A stretch of DNA of 64,000 nt from Nilaparvata lugens (GCF_014356525.2 NC_052507.1:44177687-44241686), one strand, 5' to 3'; counted from the stretch's first letter, positions 11,301-23,977 are shown. Numbers and translations are program-made. The notes: generated by a model not told the origin, from the sequence alone.

Positions 11301-14300
11301 CTGCTCTTCTACGTGTCACTGATGACACGGAATTGGCAATGGATCAAAGAAAATGTACAATCTTGACTCTTTTTGACTTTTCTAAAGCATTTGATACTGT
11401 TGATCACAAATTTCTTTTAAAAAATTAGCTATTTTTGGTTTCATTCATCAATCAAGAGGTTTGGTTCAATTCCTATCTTACAGATAGGAAACAATGTGTC
11501 TCTCTTGGCAAGAACAGGTCGAATTGGTTAAATGTTTCACATTGTGTTCCTCAAGGTTCAATTCTAGGCCCTCTTCTTTTTACTCTGTATGCAAATGATC
11601 TTCCCTCTTCTATAAAATTTTCTAGTTTCCATACATATGCAGATGACCTTTAAATTTATGCAAGTTGTCCTATAACGAAAGTTAATGAAACCGTGCAAAA
11701 AATGAATCATGACATAAGTTCGATAGTGGAATGGACAAGGCGAAACGGCCTCAGACTCAACTCAACCCATAATTATTGGTTACTCACGTTTAGTAAACAA
11801 TATCGACTTCAACTCGATACATAAAATAACTGTTGATGGTAATGTGATCCCCTACTGCATCTCAGTGAAAAACCTAGGCATCGTTATGGATAAAAACCTC
11901 GACTGGTCAGAACAAGTCAATAAAACCTGTAGAAAGGTTTTCTCAGCAATGCATTCACTGAAAAAATTACAAGATGTCCTTCCTAGAAGTATACGATTAT
12001 TACTGGTCCAATCTCTGATTTTTCCACAGTTCACATACTGCAAATCTGTCCTCAATGACATGCAAGTTACACTCAATGATAAAATGCAGCGCTGTCAAAA
12101 TTATTGTCTACATTTTGTTTACTCTCTAACGGTATTCATCTTCCCACCTCAAGATTTTCTGTTCTTTAGTATTGTATATTGTTAATATTACCCAATCAAT
12201 TTCTGAAATTTTAATTAAATCCCACCCTATAACATTTGTTTCATTTCTCTAATTTTAATTATTAATGCAATATTGTATTCACTATCATTCTATTTTTCAT
12301 TCATTCATTCATCCCATAATTCTAAGATTCAAATCAACTAGTTCTTAACTTATTAAGTAGAGTTTCGTATTTGAACATTACTTCGAGTTATAATTCCCAA
12401 AAGCTCTAATTCATCACAACCCGGTCGTGTGTTAATGAGAAGGATATTTTATATCCTTCTAAAAGAATCGACAATTATTTGTTGAAACACCGCCGATTTA
12501 TGAAGTTACATCACATTATTATGTTATCGTTATTCTAATTGCATTCTATATTCATTCTCATTGATTAATTATTTATACTTTGTGAAATTCGTTGAATAAC
12601 TAGCATTATCGTCATTTAATGTAAATTAGTGTATAAGCCAGTAAATATTGTAACATACATATATAAAGAAATCTAATCTAATCTTCAGAGCTGCAGGGTT
12701 GTTTGGAAGTGTTATGTCTTGAAGAGGTTTTAAGATCTAGATCTTGATCTGGTTTTATGCGACCATTTGTTATAGAGTAACCCAAAAGATTTATTTTGTC
12801 CAAAGAAAATAAACTTATCATAGTTTAATGTTATTTTGTATTTGTTTGATTTTCACAGTTTTCTTATAATAACGACAGTGATTTAAGATTAGACAACTCA
12901 GCTTTTAGAGCATAAAATTCACTCCAATTTGAGACCAATCGCTAGTTTCTATCAGACTCGTTTTAGGAACACTTGATTAACAGAGTATAATCGCGAAAAA
13001 TTGAAAAATAGGAATCGCCACTTTTTCAATCGGCTATAACTTTTGAATGGTATTGAAATCGGAACTATTGTTTATGGGAGTAGGAAGAGGGGAGAATTCT
13101 CCACAACCTTCACTATATTGTGAACTTTTTATATTAAGTGTTTTACAAGATAAGCAGCTTTGAATATGGAAATTAGCCATTTTTTGTGTTTAAAAATATT
13201 AGTAGGCTACAGTACAAGAAGGAATTTGAACAGTACAAAAGTTATAAGTGTTAAAAGTTTTGATCTTTGGCGTATACTTATGCATGCCCCCCTCTAGGAA
13301 ATACTAAAATTAAGTGTAAGTATCTAACGGTTGATTCTCATAGAACATAACCCTCGTAAGATGATTTCAGCCGAAATATGTTTCTTTTTTGTTAGGAAGG
13401 CCTTGTAAAAGTATTATAATGAAAATTTGAATTTTGGCTGTAGGACATGATTTTCTATTTTTTGGTGCACTCCCCCTCCCACCATTACTAAAATCGAAAA
13501 TTTCCAAGGAATGCTGTTCAGAATTAATTGTTCTTCCACGTGATGTGTGGTTTTTGATCATTACTAAAAAAAGATCAAAGTTGATAGGGAAGAAGTGGTA
13601 GGTTTGAAAAATGCCCCTTTTTTAAAATTCGTAGCTCCGGATCTGAAAATCGTAGTCCTGCGCGACCACTCAATTTATTGGAAATGTCATTACCTTTAAT
13701 ATTGTAGAGAATGCTTTTTCCCGAAAAACTCAAGGTTCTCGAGATTAAATGGAAAAATAAAAAAAGTCCGAAATTTTGGAGGTGAAGCCGCCCTCTGGTG
13801 TGTCAGCAAATTTCAGATTCGAATTCAGCGCCCCAAAATACATACCGTACAGAGAAATTCTTTCGGTGCTGTTTTCTGAAAAACGACCATTTGACTGGAC
13901 TACAAAGTGGTGATTCCGAATAATCAGGTTTTCATGCAGGAACACAAGAGCGACGAGAATCACACATTTTTCCTTATTCGGATTGAAAATAAAAATGTAG
14001 AGATCTTACAATAATTAATATTTCAATTTGTTGGTCCTGGCTGAAGTAAAACAGTCGTGAGGCCCAATGACAGCTTAAATTGTATGGTCAGGCCACGTGG
14101 GACCTTTCCGAAATGGACTTCCTACCTATAAAAATCCCTACGAATTTACTTTTATACTGCCAATAACCATACAGTTTGTTAGAATAGCAGTTTGATAAAT
14201 TTTATTCCAGTTATTTCAAATAGTTTAGCTGTTATAGTAAATAGCGAGCTGCAATCGGTGTTTTATTGGCGAATATGATAGATAACACCCTTATTTCAGT

Positions 14301-17300
14301 CATCTTAGAACAATTATATGGTCTGTAATTCATAGTGGTAATGTTCATGGATAATTAAAACACGTCAACAATACTGATGGTTGCATGTATTCAAAACTGC
14401 TGCTATTTGTTAGTAACTTCTCTTAGAATTGACTAAGCTATAAATAAGTTGGCAATATTTTGAAATTATATGATAGCTTCTTGTTTAGCACAGGGGGCCT
14501 ACAACTAGTGGGCGATTCTTCTTGATCTTGAAAAAATTGATAATAATAATAATTCATTCATTTGATCCATAGTTTCATATAAGATCTTGTCAAACATAAA
14601 ATTTAATTATGTCAATTTCCCGCTTCTTAGTTCATCACGGCTGTAATACCTGATGTAAGATGCAGAATGATAAATGTGTTCTAATAGAATTGTTTTTTCT
14701 TTTAAATAGTCAACTACAAAGTTGAGGTCTACGACTCAAGAAGCAATGGGTTCATGCCTTCAGGTTCTGGAATCGGAATGCATGTAGAAGTGAAAGATGG
14801 AGATGGAAAACTACTTCTTTCCAGAGTGAGTTGATTGTATTTCTTTTAAGTTATGTATTCCAGTGTCTATATATTTTCTTTACGGTGAGAAGTAACAAAT
14901 ATTGTTACGATTCATAAAATTGGATGTATATCCATTTTGGGAGCTTTGTTTACTATAAATTGCTCTGTTGAGGCAGCTCTCTTTGGAAAAATAAACTGTA
15001 CCCTATTATTTTACTTAATTTTTTGGTACCCCAAAAACTTGAATTAATTTTATTTCTATGGTACAAGCATACCAGGTAGTCACCCCTCTGAACAGAGTCT
15101 GGAAATCAGATCACTTTAACGTCTAATCTGCAAAAAACGGTAGAAATCAATATGAAAAAACAAACCATTTAGAACAGAATACCAAATAATAATTAATAAA
15201 TGTAATACAACACACACTTCCGGCTTCATAATCTTCCATGAGATAAGGGTCAAGGATCACTTGCATATCACCAACAGAAATTACAAGTCATGTTCTTAAG
15301 TAATAAATAAAGGTTTGGCCTAGGGCTCCATCTCAGGTCCTTTTATATTCTTAATATATGAATTTCCTCTCCTCAAAAATGTCCCCTCTCAGACTCAGAT
15401 CTGTTATGTTGATGATCTGATGACGCCAAATGTTTTTCGCTGTAAGTGCTGATGAGCTTCAATTAATTGGAGATACAGTGCTTGAAGAGGTCTTAATGTG
15501 ATGCTCAGCAAATATGTTATCAGTGAACGCCAGTAAGACTTCATTCATGGAATTCTCCATACATAGAGTGCCAAACCCAAACCATTTCCAGTTTGAAATC
15601 GAAGGCAGGCCGCTGGTACCCTCTGAGTTCACCAACTTTTTAGTTGTTTCAATGGATCATGGTGAAGATGACCTTTTGCTGAAGATCTCTTGAAGAGACT
15701 CAATACAGCAGCTTATGCTATTTCAAGGATTAGCATGGTTGTCTTGGGATGTAGTTCTTGCTGCATATCATAGATGGTTTGAGTCCTTGCTTGCCTATGG
15801 GATACTCTTATGGGGCGGGCTCTACATTCTCTCTGTCAGTGTTTTGAGCTTAAAAGAGAGTCCTTAGGCTGATGTTTGTCAAGCCAGTAGGACACTTTTT
15901 TGTCAGCTAAAATACCATCTGTTCCCAGTCTTTTCATCGATTATCTCTCAATTTTCGCCTTTAAATCAAGGTATGACTGGGTAAATGGTTCAGATATTGA
16001 TACACACAATACCAAGACTAGGACACTGATAAGGGTTGAGAAACCGTATTCATTCTTTATGAAAGAAACCCCAATTATTCAAGTAAACGAATTTAAATTT
16101 CCTGTCCAATACTGTAAAAGATGCCCCTTCCCTGAACGTTTTTAAAAATAGCTACCACAGCCTACTCAGAAGATTGATTGTTCCACTTACTTCATAAGTG
16201 TATGTGTGTGTGTAAATATAGGAATTCAATTGTGTTGTTTTATATAATAGAATAGAATATCTTTATTAGCCTCAATGAAATATCACAATTTTTGACATAT
16301 AGGCCAGTCAACATAATACAATATACAACACAATACAAACAGGGTTTATACAACACAACAATAAATAGCCATTTAAGGCTATTATAAGACTGTTATAAAA
16401 ATATGATAGTATTTCGCCATTAGTATTGGCTATATTGCATGTAAGTATTGTATTGTATTGTATTGTTTGTATGAGGATCGTCAATGTGACTGACAGTGCT
16501 ACCCATGACATTGAAATGGAGAATAATTTTAAATTGAAATTTAAAATTAGCTTTAGGTCCTTGCAAATTGTTCTTTGATCATGGAATTTTTCAATTATTT
16601 TTTTCAGGTCTATAGTCATGAAGGAAGAATATCGTTCACGTCACAATCACCTGGTGAACATGTAATCTGCTTGTACTCCAATACCACCAAGTGGATCGGT
16701 GGAACACAACTGGTAAGTTAGTTTAGTTTATTGTTTCATGAAAATATTTGGAAGATTATTTATTTAATGATGTCGAGTTGAAAAGCAGTATTATTTATAA
16801 ATATAATTCACTTCACTTCTGTTAGAATTGGTGTCATTTATAAGGAATATTGACATTTGAAAGCGAATCACATCATACATTCATCTTCACTGTAGGTTTG
16901 AGGTGTGAACAGAACGAGTGAATCGTGATTTAGCTTTCAGTTTTGATTTATGCCTCTAATCTTCTGGCAATGATTGTTTTATATATGTTTGTCTTTTGAT
17001 CGAATAAATTATTATTGTTATATTTCTTATTTTAGTGATAATAATGTGAAATATTTCTTTTATGTTTGGTTTTGAAGCATCTAAATTCAAAAATCTACTT
17101 TGTAAAATAATAGTAGGACTGAAATTTTTGTGAAGTGAAGAACTACAAGACTTATTATTAAATTAAATTTTATTATATTATTAAATTTGGGAGAGGAATA
17201 GCACAAGGTTACCTTTTTATTCACCTCATTTTCCCTATACCTACCATTTTGATGATGTACTTATTGTATAAAATGAATAAATTATGAAAAAATGTGGATG

Positions 17301-20300
17301 TGCTGGAACTCTATTGAGACTTAACCGTTCTGTTCACACTCATGCTTTACAGTGTGATAGTGTCGACGCGAGTGCGACCTAAACTGAAAGCTAAACATCG
17401 ATCTGACCTTTGTGTTCGTATATTACAAACTTGTTTATTTGTTTTTGATATGCATGTATTTCACATTTTCTTGTATTAAGCTTACTGAGAATAAAACTTC
17501 ATTCATTATTCTTAGACTTAGTTGGGTTTCACACCAAAGCTGGGCCGGGCCGAGCCGAGCAGAATCCGCGTGCGCGCTAACTATGCAGGATTTAGTCGGG
17601 ATCATTCAAATCAACGCCGGGCCAAGCCGAGCGGATTTGTGCAGTCGGCGCCCAACTCGAGCGTTTTCAGCCAAGCGGATTCTGCCTTCTTTCAGTTTGG
17701 TTCGATCTTCCCACGTAATGAGATTCGCAGTAATTTGTATTTTTCAACTAAAAAATGTCTTAAAAAGCGAATCGTCAATCGGCTTCAATGCGAACGCAGG
17801 CAGATTCCGCTCAACTCAGCATCGCATCGATCCGCCTGGCTCGGCGGCTCGGCCCGGCCCAGCTTTGGTGTGAAATCCGCCTAAGAATGGTTCCAAGAAT
17901 TACAGTTTTATAATTATGAAAACTATTTTTTTGCAGAGAGTTCACCTTGACATACAAGTGGGTGAGCATGCTATAGACTATGCAAATGTTGCGCAGAGAG
18001 AGAAACTCACAGAGCTTCAACTGCGCATGCGCCAACTACTGGATCAAGTTCAACAGATAGCAAAGGAACAGAATTACCAACGGGTGTGTTTACTAAAAAG
18101 TCTTACAAACCTGTATCTTCTATTGATAATGGAGCTTTCCAAGTATTAGGAATTTAATTTTGAGTTTGTACTGCTCAAGGAAATTTTAGTTGTAAAATCT
18201 TCAAAAAAATTCCTAAAAAATAGTATACCACCAAGAGCTACATCAATAATATCAATACAAATCAAATCAAATCTTTATTTGTCCCAAAAACATAATTACA
18301 ATGACAAAAATGGTTGTAAATGAATAAAGTAAAATACAATATAAAATGAAAAAGAAAAATACCATTAATAGGATTATACATAACTGTATTAAAAACGGGA
18401 AGTCCCTGCAAGGTTCGAGTAACCTGAGCGCAGAGGCCGAGTGTTCAATGCTTAACAGTACATGAAAATAATAATGGGATATTATTAAGAAATAGGGAAA
18501 AGAAAAAGTGAGTGAGGAAGGGAAGAGAAAGAGCAGAGTGAAGGCTTAGGGGAAAGTAAAGAAAAGTTGAAAATTACATAAAAACATGAGAAGTCTTTAT
18601 ACTAAGCTATGAGGAAATTACATTGCCAAAATTGCATTGTTCGAGATTATCCATGTATGAATTTCAATTAGCAGTTTTCTATTCAATTTACTGGTGATAA
18701 AATGGTTAGGAATAACATTGATGAGCTTTGATACCTGATATAAAAATTGTTTTCTACAAATTGATAAAATAGTATCTGTAATTTGAAAGGTAATAGATGA
18801 GGGACGGAGGTTATACGGTAAAACACGCAGGTTGAAAAGATTCATATGTTTATTTATGTAGATGATTAAATTTTTTATGTAAAGGTGCCTGACAATTAAA
18901 ACATCTAGCTCACTAAACAGAAACTCACTTGGATAGAGTCTGGGTTTTCCCAATATAGCTCTTATAAGGTGTTTTTGAATTACAAAAAGTTTCTCCAAGT
19001 GGTTTGAGTATGTTCCACCCCAAATTTTTATTCCATATTGCAGAAATGATTGAATGTAGGCAAAATATATGAGTCTTGAGATTTTTTTATTACCAACTTC
19101 GCTGATATTACGGAATTTACTTATCCAATGTCTGAGTTTGTTACATGTACTATTGATGTGAACATCCCAACGCAAACGTTGATCAATCATTACACCCAAA
19201 TATTTAACACGATGTTCTCTATTAAGCTTTGAGCATGTACAATTCATCCAATCAGATTCGTTGCAATTTACATTATGGATTTTAATGGAATCCAAACCTT
19301 GCGGCTGGCCTATAGAATTTGGAGAGAAAGACATGAAATTACTTTTTTTTATGTTCAATGTTAATATATGCTCATCAAACCAGGATTTTACTATTTTAAG
19401 TCCGGATTCTGCTGCTTTTTTAGTATCCTCCCAATACGTTTCACTGAATAACAATGAAATGTCATCAGCAAAAGCGATTGAGACACCATTTTTTAATTCT
19501 AACTTGAGAAGATCATTAATGTAGATTAGGAAGAGAATCGGCGACAAGACTGTTCCTTGTGGAAGACCGTAATCAGTGAGTTGTTCAAGGCTGGTTTTAT
19601 TATCAATTTTGAGCATTTGGAATCTATTTTTTAAATAGCTCTTAAATAATTCAAGGGCTATTCCTCGAATACCCAAATTTTCCATTTTTATCAGAAGTTT
19701 TGAGTGAGGAATAGTGTCAAAAGCTTTAGCAAGGTCTAAAAATATGGCTATTGTTTTATTTTTGTTGTTGAAATTTTCTGTGTTATAAGACATATTGCAT
19801 CTACTGTACTTTTTTTAGACTGAAACCCAAATTGATTTTTGTTAATTATATTATGCTTTAGGAGATAGCTAACTAAACTGTATTTTATTAACTTTTCAAT
19901 AATTTTGGAAAAAGTACTCAACAAGCTGATTGGACGATAATTTGATGGATTAGAAGCAACACCTGATTTATGTAATTTAATTTGCATTGTTTGTGAAAAT
20001 AATAGGATGTAGCTGGTGTACTATTTTCAATATTTTCAGTTTCTAAGAAACAAATAGATTGAATTATAATTTTATAGTTCCATGCTGAAAATGAAGAGTA
20101 TTATCTTATCAAATTTACTTGGCAACAAAAATTATTGAAAAAATATTATTCACTTAAAATTACGTGGATATCTTTATTCAAATTGAAAATTCTCAGCAAA
20201 ACAAAATTATTCTTCGCAATCTTATGAAATTATTCATCCATAAGTCCGGCTCGCTATCATTTGCTCCACAAATGCATTCGTTTATGGCCTTTTATGAATG

Positions 20301-23300
20301 AGATTTTATCGTTACGTAAACTTTGAATCACAAATTGAATAAAATTGCTTCAATTATTAAATTAAAATTAATTAATTAATAAAAATCTAAATATGCGCCC
20401 CCCACTTCACAAGTAGTCGTGTTTGAAAATCTACAGTTACTTGAGTCCAGTCAATACAGACTTGAAAAAGGAGGTGTGCTTGCATTTCATATTGTAGTCC
20501 TGATTTCTCAATATACTGAGCTGCTGATGATAATTGAAGCTGGAACTTACGTGTTTTCCAAAATACAAGGATCATTGTTGTCAGGTTTACCTGAAAATCT
20601 ATATATGAGATAGAGCACTCTACCTGTAGAGCACAAAATTACGCTCAGAGGAATCTTGCATTATACATTTGAATGATAACAATCGGAAGATATTGTTGAA
20701 TAAAAACTATAATTCATCAAAATTGATTTTTTCTTGAAATTTTTATTATTTTTGTAAAATTGTAGATTACTCATTGAAGATAGAAAGTTCCAATAATCTA
20801 ATTTTATTATGAAATTCATAAACTGAATAAAAGGCGGGAGCAAATTTTTCTGATCGATTACAGGATTTAGCGGAAATAACTGAAAACTGGAAAATTAACC
20901 GAAAATACGAGGTTTTCGGACCACTCTGTCTCTAGCACAAGGAAATTTTCCATGAAATACTTGGTTCTGGACTTCTCTTATGTATCTAAACAATATATTA
21001 AAAAAAAAACAGAATTACTGTAAGGAACTGACAACGCTAAAATTAAATGAAAAAATCGACTGTTTAAATTGAACGTTTCTTTAATAAAACTTGAACATTA
21101 ATAACTAATCATAAACAAGATAACAAACTTTTTCTGTGAAGGGTTGCCAAGGCGATGAACGTTAATGACATGTTAGCCATGAAGGGGATTCCCTTCACAC
21201 TCCCCCACCGTTTAAAAAAGAGCTATTGTTTCTTCGTCTCAAATCATATGGCGAGGTTCTTGTGATGGTTTGATCCCTACCCCCGGGCACATAAGATGGT
21301 TCATCCTCCTCCGACTCTGGCACTTCCTGCTCCAGGTTGTCTTCCTCCTCCTGTTCATCCATAACCTCATCAGCATCGTGACTGGAACTTAGTCTCTCCT
21401 CATCCTTGGGTTTGAGACAAGGTTTTAAGCGGTTCATGTAAACGTTGATCTGGAGACCATCGGGCAAGATCACCATATAGTTCATCTTCTTACTCACTTC
21501 AAATGGTCCCACCCAAGGGAGATGGAATTTACTCGATTCTCCAGGCTTTACTGCGGAATTGTGCAGATAAACTGCATTTCCAGCATTGAATTCTCTTGGT
21601 TTATTGCCTTTATTAGCGGTTAAAAGCCGTTTGTCTGCTGCTTCCGAGGAACTCTTGACAGCTTGTTGATAAGCCCCACCCAGTCTCATTTTCAATGTCT
21701 TCAAATGCTCTCCTACTGAACATCGCTTTAGGTGTTGAAGTATAGGTTGATTGGCAGTTGACACCATTTCACCATTCGCCATGGCATCCCTTCACACTAC
21801 AATATAAAAAAAATCTGGTTTGGCGCACTCACACAACTTTCCTTGCCGTTATGAAAATTGATCAACTGACGCTAGTGTTCCCGCGCATCTCAAGTCTACT
21901 ACTCAAAGATCTAAGCCAGCTGGTGATACGACAATAACGCTGCAGACACAAGAAGTCTGCTATCTGTTCATAGTGAATAGTGATTTAATAGAATCAACAC
22001 TTGCCAACAGTTTGCAAATTGAATAATCTTATTTTCTCGAACTTCGAGCTTATTTCCAATTTCAGGTGAAAATGTTACTGGACATTAATTGTAGAGATTT
22101 TCATGCCCAATCTTTTCCACTTGGAATTTGTTTTTTAAGTTGTATCTGAAGCCTGATAATTGGGAATCTAAAATCAAACTTTGCATAGATGGGGCGGAGC
22201 TCCTGAAATTTTTACAGATATGGGACTAGTGGCAGTTGATAGAGCTTATCAATGACTTTTTTAGGTATAAATTTGATCAAAATCGTTGGAGCCGTTTTCG
22301 AGAAAATCGCGAAAAACCCTGTTTTTGATAACATTTTCGCCATTTTAGCCGCCATCTTGAATTGAATTTGATCGAAATTGTTCGTGTCGGATCCTTATAG
22401 GGGAAGAACCTCAAGTTCCAAATTTCAAGTCATTCCGTTAATAAGAGATGAGATATCGTGTACACAGACGCACATACACTCATACACACACACACACACA
22501 CATACAGACCAATACCCAAAAACCACTTTTTTGGACTCAGGGGACTTTGAAACGTATAGAAATATAGAAATTGGGGTACCTTAATTTTTTTTCGGAAAGC
22601 AATACTTTCCTTACCTATGGTAATAGGGCAAGGAAAGTAATACAAGCGCCAATGTATATAGTGACTGGACTATACTACTGTAGTTGCAGAAATAAGTATT
22701 ATTACCTTGGCATTTAAATGAACAAATCAAAAAATCTGATGAATTTCAACAAATAAAGCTCTCAAATGCTGTTTTCGATTAAAAACTTCAACAATTTTCC
22801 GGGGGAGGGGGGGCTGGATGACCCCCCCCTCCTGGATCCGCGCCTGATATGTCTATAACCATCCTCGGTAAATTCAGAATCCTTATGCGAAATTTCAAGT
22901 TAATCAGTCAGCAGTTTAATAATGCGTCAAACATGTATTTCCTATTCCGTACATGTTATTTTGAATCCTTGATTCTATAATATAAAGTATGATGAGTATC
23001 TGTTACAATTGATTTGATTTGATTTATCTACTAGTAAACAAAGGAAATATGATATGATACAAGTGTTGCTCAAGTTGAACTAGGGTTTAGGAGTAATAGG
23101 TAACTTACTATGAACCTAATTTTCATAATTATTTTAAATTTTGCTTGTTTCAGTTTCGCGAAGAGAAATTCAGAGACACGAGTGAAAGTACGAATCGAGG
23201 AGTTCTATGGTGGTCACTGTCTCAGCTGGTCATTCTGGTTACCATGGGCATCTGGCAGATGAGACATCTCAAATCATTCTTTGAGGCCAAGAAACTAGTT

Positions 23301-23303
23301 TAG
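8339..23303 (+). CDS. eca: p24 family cargo receptor TMED4/TMED9 (eclair), five exons
   Basis: Exons are 8339-8465, 14710-14825, 16608-16712, 17937-18083 and 23154-23303, all with GT-AG borders and matching phases. They give 214 aa, the usual length for the family. Exon 1 encodes a signal peptide and [20 protein letters not shown], the start of the mature GOLD domain. Exons 2-3 finish the GOLD domain ([26 protein letters not shown]), with the paired cysteines. Exon 4 is the coiled coil ([16 protein letters not shown] ... [20 protein letters not shown]). Exon 5 has the WW-flanked TM helix and [16 protein letters not shown]. The final KKLV is a KKXX COPI-retrieval signal. Family knowledge: p24 alpha proteins cycle between ER and Golgi in COPI/COPII vesicles and sort secretory cargo. 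Introns 1-4 are loaded with transposons; no exon is damaged. Confidence 0.95.
9240..12690 (+). mobile_element. Non-LTR retrotransposon in eca intron 1, decayed and interrupted
   Basis: An endonuclease N-terminus ([19 protein letters not shown] ... IIGILESF) lies at about 9264-9380. The rest of the endonuclease is at 9941-10456 ([16 protein letters not shown], and [10 protein letters not shown] where SDH is usual). Reverse transcriptase pieces follow at 10703-11428 ([24 protein letters not shown]), 11435-11653 ([18 protein letters not shown]) and 11844-12120 ([12 protein letters not shown]). Frameshifts separate them. The 3' end near 12690 is a short tail of 'ctaat' repeats, typical of CR1/L2/Jockey-type LINEs. 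Positions 9385-9895 do not fit the element and look like a later insertion. It lies in the sense direction of eca and is dead. Confidence 0.85.
12691..14028. other. eca intron 1, no recognised feature
   Basis: I see no exon, RNA gene or element with clear ends. Several stretches ('ggctataacttttgaatgg', 'cgtagctccggatctg') read like old repeat sequence, but I cannot name a family. Short open frames at 13367-13561 and 13745-13963 (minus) look like chance. Confidence 0.5.
14029..14170 (+). repeat. Dispersed repeat module, copy 1
   Basis: This stretch, from TTGGTCCTGGCTGAAGTA to GAATTTACTTTTATA, matches 37669-37805 in the same orientation with scattered differences. Shared blocks are GGCCCA-TGAC-GCTTAAATT and GTGGGACCTT. 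It may be a SINE body or the 3' part of a LINE; no coding is visible. The rest of the intron to the exon at 14710 has nothing I recognise. Confidence 0.7.
14826..15330. other. eca intron 2, first part, no recognised feature
   Basis: AT-rich intron sequence after the exon 2 donor site. I see no exon, RNA gene or repeat ends. Confidence 0.5.
15331..16240 (+). pseudogene. Decayed LINE reverse transcriptase fragment in eca intron 2
   Basis: Broken plus-strand frames show the YVDDL-type catalytic motif near 15400, then [13 protein letters not shown] and further RT C-terminal sequence through 15900-16145. The part after the catalytic motif is separated by stops and frameshifts. There is no visible endonuclease. 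The fragment is too decayed for a clade call. Confidence 0.6.
16245..16480 (-). mobile_element. LINE 3' end, minus strand
   Basis: On the minus strand the sequence ends with AATAAAGATATTCTATTCTATT. The same tail style (ATTCTATT repeats after AATAAAG) is seen on the LINE at 61588. A TATTG microsatellite lies at about 16446-16466. Only the 3' untranslated part appears to be present. Exon 3 of eca starts at 16608. Confidence 0.5.
16713..17507. other. eca intron 3, first part, no recognised feature
   Basis: AT-rich sequence without exon, RNA gene or element ends that I can recognise. Confidence 0.5.
17508..17888 (+). mobile_element. GC-rich terminal-inverted-repeat element (MITE-like) in eca intron 3
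   Basis: The left end ATTCTTAG and right end CTAAGAAT begin inverted repeats of about 48 bp. These share TTTCACACCAAAGCTGG and then GCCGGGCCGAGCCG. The 381-bp element is much richer in G+C than the intron around it and has no transposase. I could not find a clear target duplication. Its right end is 48 bp from the first base of eca exon 4, so it sits next to the branch-point region of that intron. Confidence 0.75.
18250..19990 (-). mobile_element. 5'-truncated LINE with long RT frame, antisense in eca intron 4
   Basis: On the minus strand the 3' end is AAATAAAGATTTGATTTGATTT near 18258. The RT is read in two frames, 19987-19748 ([19 protein letters not shown]) and 19793-18618. The second is an uninterrupted 391 codons with [34 protein letters not shown] and the catalytic FADD. 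A frameshift separates them near 19770. Endonuclease and ORF1 are missing because the copy is truncated at 19990. RT copies element RNA into DNA; this copy cannot move on its own. Confidence 0.85.
19991..20997. other. eca intron 4, no recognised feature
   Basis: AT-rich sequence between the LINE and the gypsy remnant. Small open frames at 20387-20575 (minus) and 20419-20613 (plus) resemble nothing I know. Confidence 0.5.
20998..21793 (-). mobile_element. Ty3/gypsy remnant: pol C-terminus plus 3' LTR
   Basis: The minus-strand frame 21782-21195 encodes 195 aa of an integrase C-terminal tail, with [28 protein letters not shown], then an acidic stretch and YDLRRRN. Next come the purine run GGGGGAG and the LTR start TGTGAAGGGAATCCCC at 21199, running down to about 21000. 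Upstream of the frame the minus strand again reads TGTGAAGGGA at about 21793. So a short piece of LTR start is joined directly to the pol tail. The catalytic parts of pol are gone. Confidence 0.75.
21816..22645 (+). repeat. Dispersed about 830-bp repeat, copy 1
   Basis: The stretch from CTGGTTTGGCGCACTC to GGGCAAGGAAAGT matches 24232-25050 in the same direction, with scattered changes. Near the two ends ACTTTCCTTGCC and GGCAAGGAAAGT are inverted copies of each other, suggesting a DNA element. A CA microsatellite lies at 22485-22502. No protein is encoded. It lies in eca intron 4. Confidence 0.8.
22646..23153. other. eca intron 4, last part, no recognised feature
   Basis: It includes a G-run/C-run stretch at about 22800-22840 ('gggggaggggggg' then 'gacccccccc'). 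No exon or element ends are visible before the acceptor at 23153. Confidence 0.5.
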
Positions 23304-23977
23304 AGAAAAAATATGGTTCTTTCATTTTTATGAGTCCGTTAGGATACATTGGTATTTGTTTGCGGAGATAGGAAAACTCTTGTACTCAGGCTAATTAACT
23401 TTAATTTGAATTTATTATTTGACAATAGTAAGGTCATGGAATTAGTATTACCTAACTGGAGAAATGATTCAATTATCATATTTTTTACTATTCTTCAATA
23501 GGCTAAGTGATTTAATTTAATTCTTTTATTACTAAGAAAATCTTCCAATAGTGAAATAGTATCTAGTTCATATCATAGTTCCTAATGAATCTCAGGATTC
23601 AATGCCTTTTAAATCAGTGAGGAATCAAGCATATTATATAGATGTGAGAGGAAATTTTCGCCTTTCAACTATATTAATGGTTTGTCTTTCCTAATAGATG
23701 ATATAAAATAATAAATGCCTTAATAATTAATTATTAATTGATGTGCTCTTGTTTAAAAGCAATAGTAAGAGTGAGATATAATTAAATTACTAATGAGTTC
23801 TACAGAACGTTTTTACATGAATGGCTTACATGGAAGTAAGTCATAGGCAAAGTCTGGCAAAAAACTTTTATTTCATTTGTCATGTTAAAACTTTTGAATT
23901 GTAACATGAATGAATAATTTTGAGTCGAAAATTATATGATGTTTTCAATAATGTATGTCTTGATATCATTTATTTAA
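23304..23977 (+). other. eca: eca 3' UTR and downstream flank
   Basis: After the stop codon the sequence is AT-rich with no repeat ends. An AATAAA at 23710-23715 is a possible polyadenylation signal giving a 3' UTR of about 430 nt. In such AT-rich DNA this hexamer is weak evidence. Confidence 0.35.

Noticed and set aside
8041..14700. A third host gene within the retroelement-rich eca introns or the 26.8-31.4 kb region
   Set aside because: All frames longer than 100 codons in the eca introns trace to LINE, gypsy or known repeat sequence; the remainder are short and without similarity.
17412..17884. Two overlapping frames of 120-153 codons
   Set aside because: They come from the GC-rich TIR element, where stop codons are rare; no homology and no splice support.
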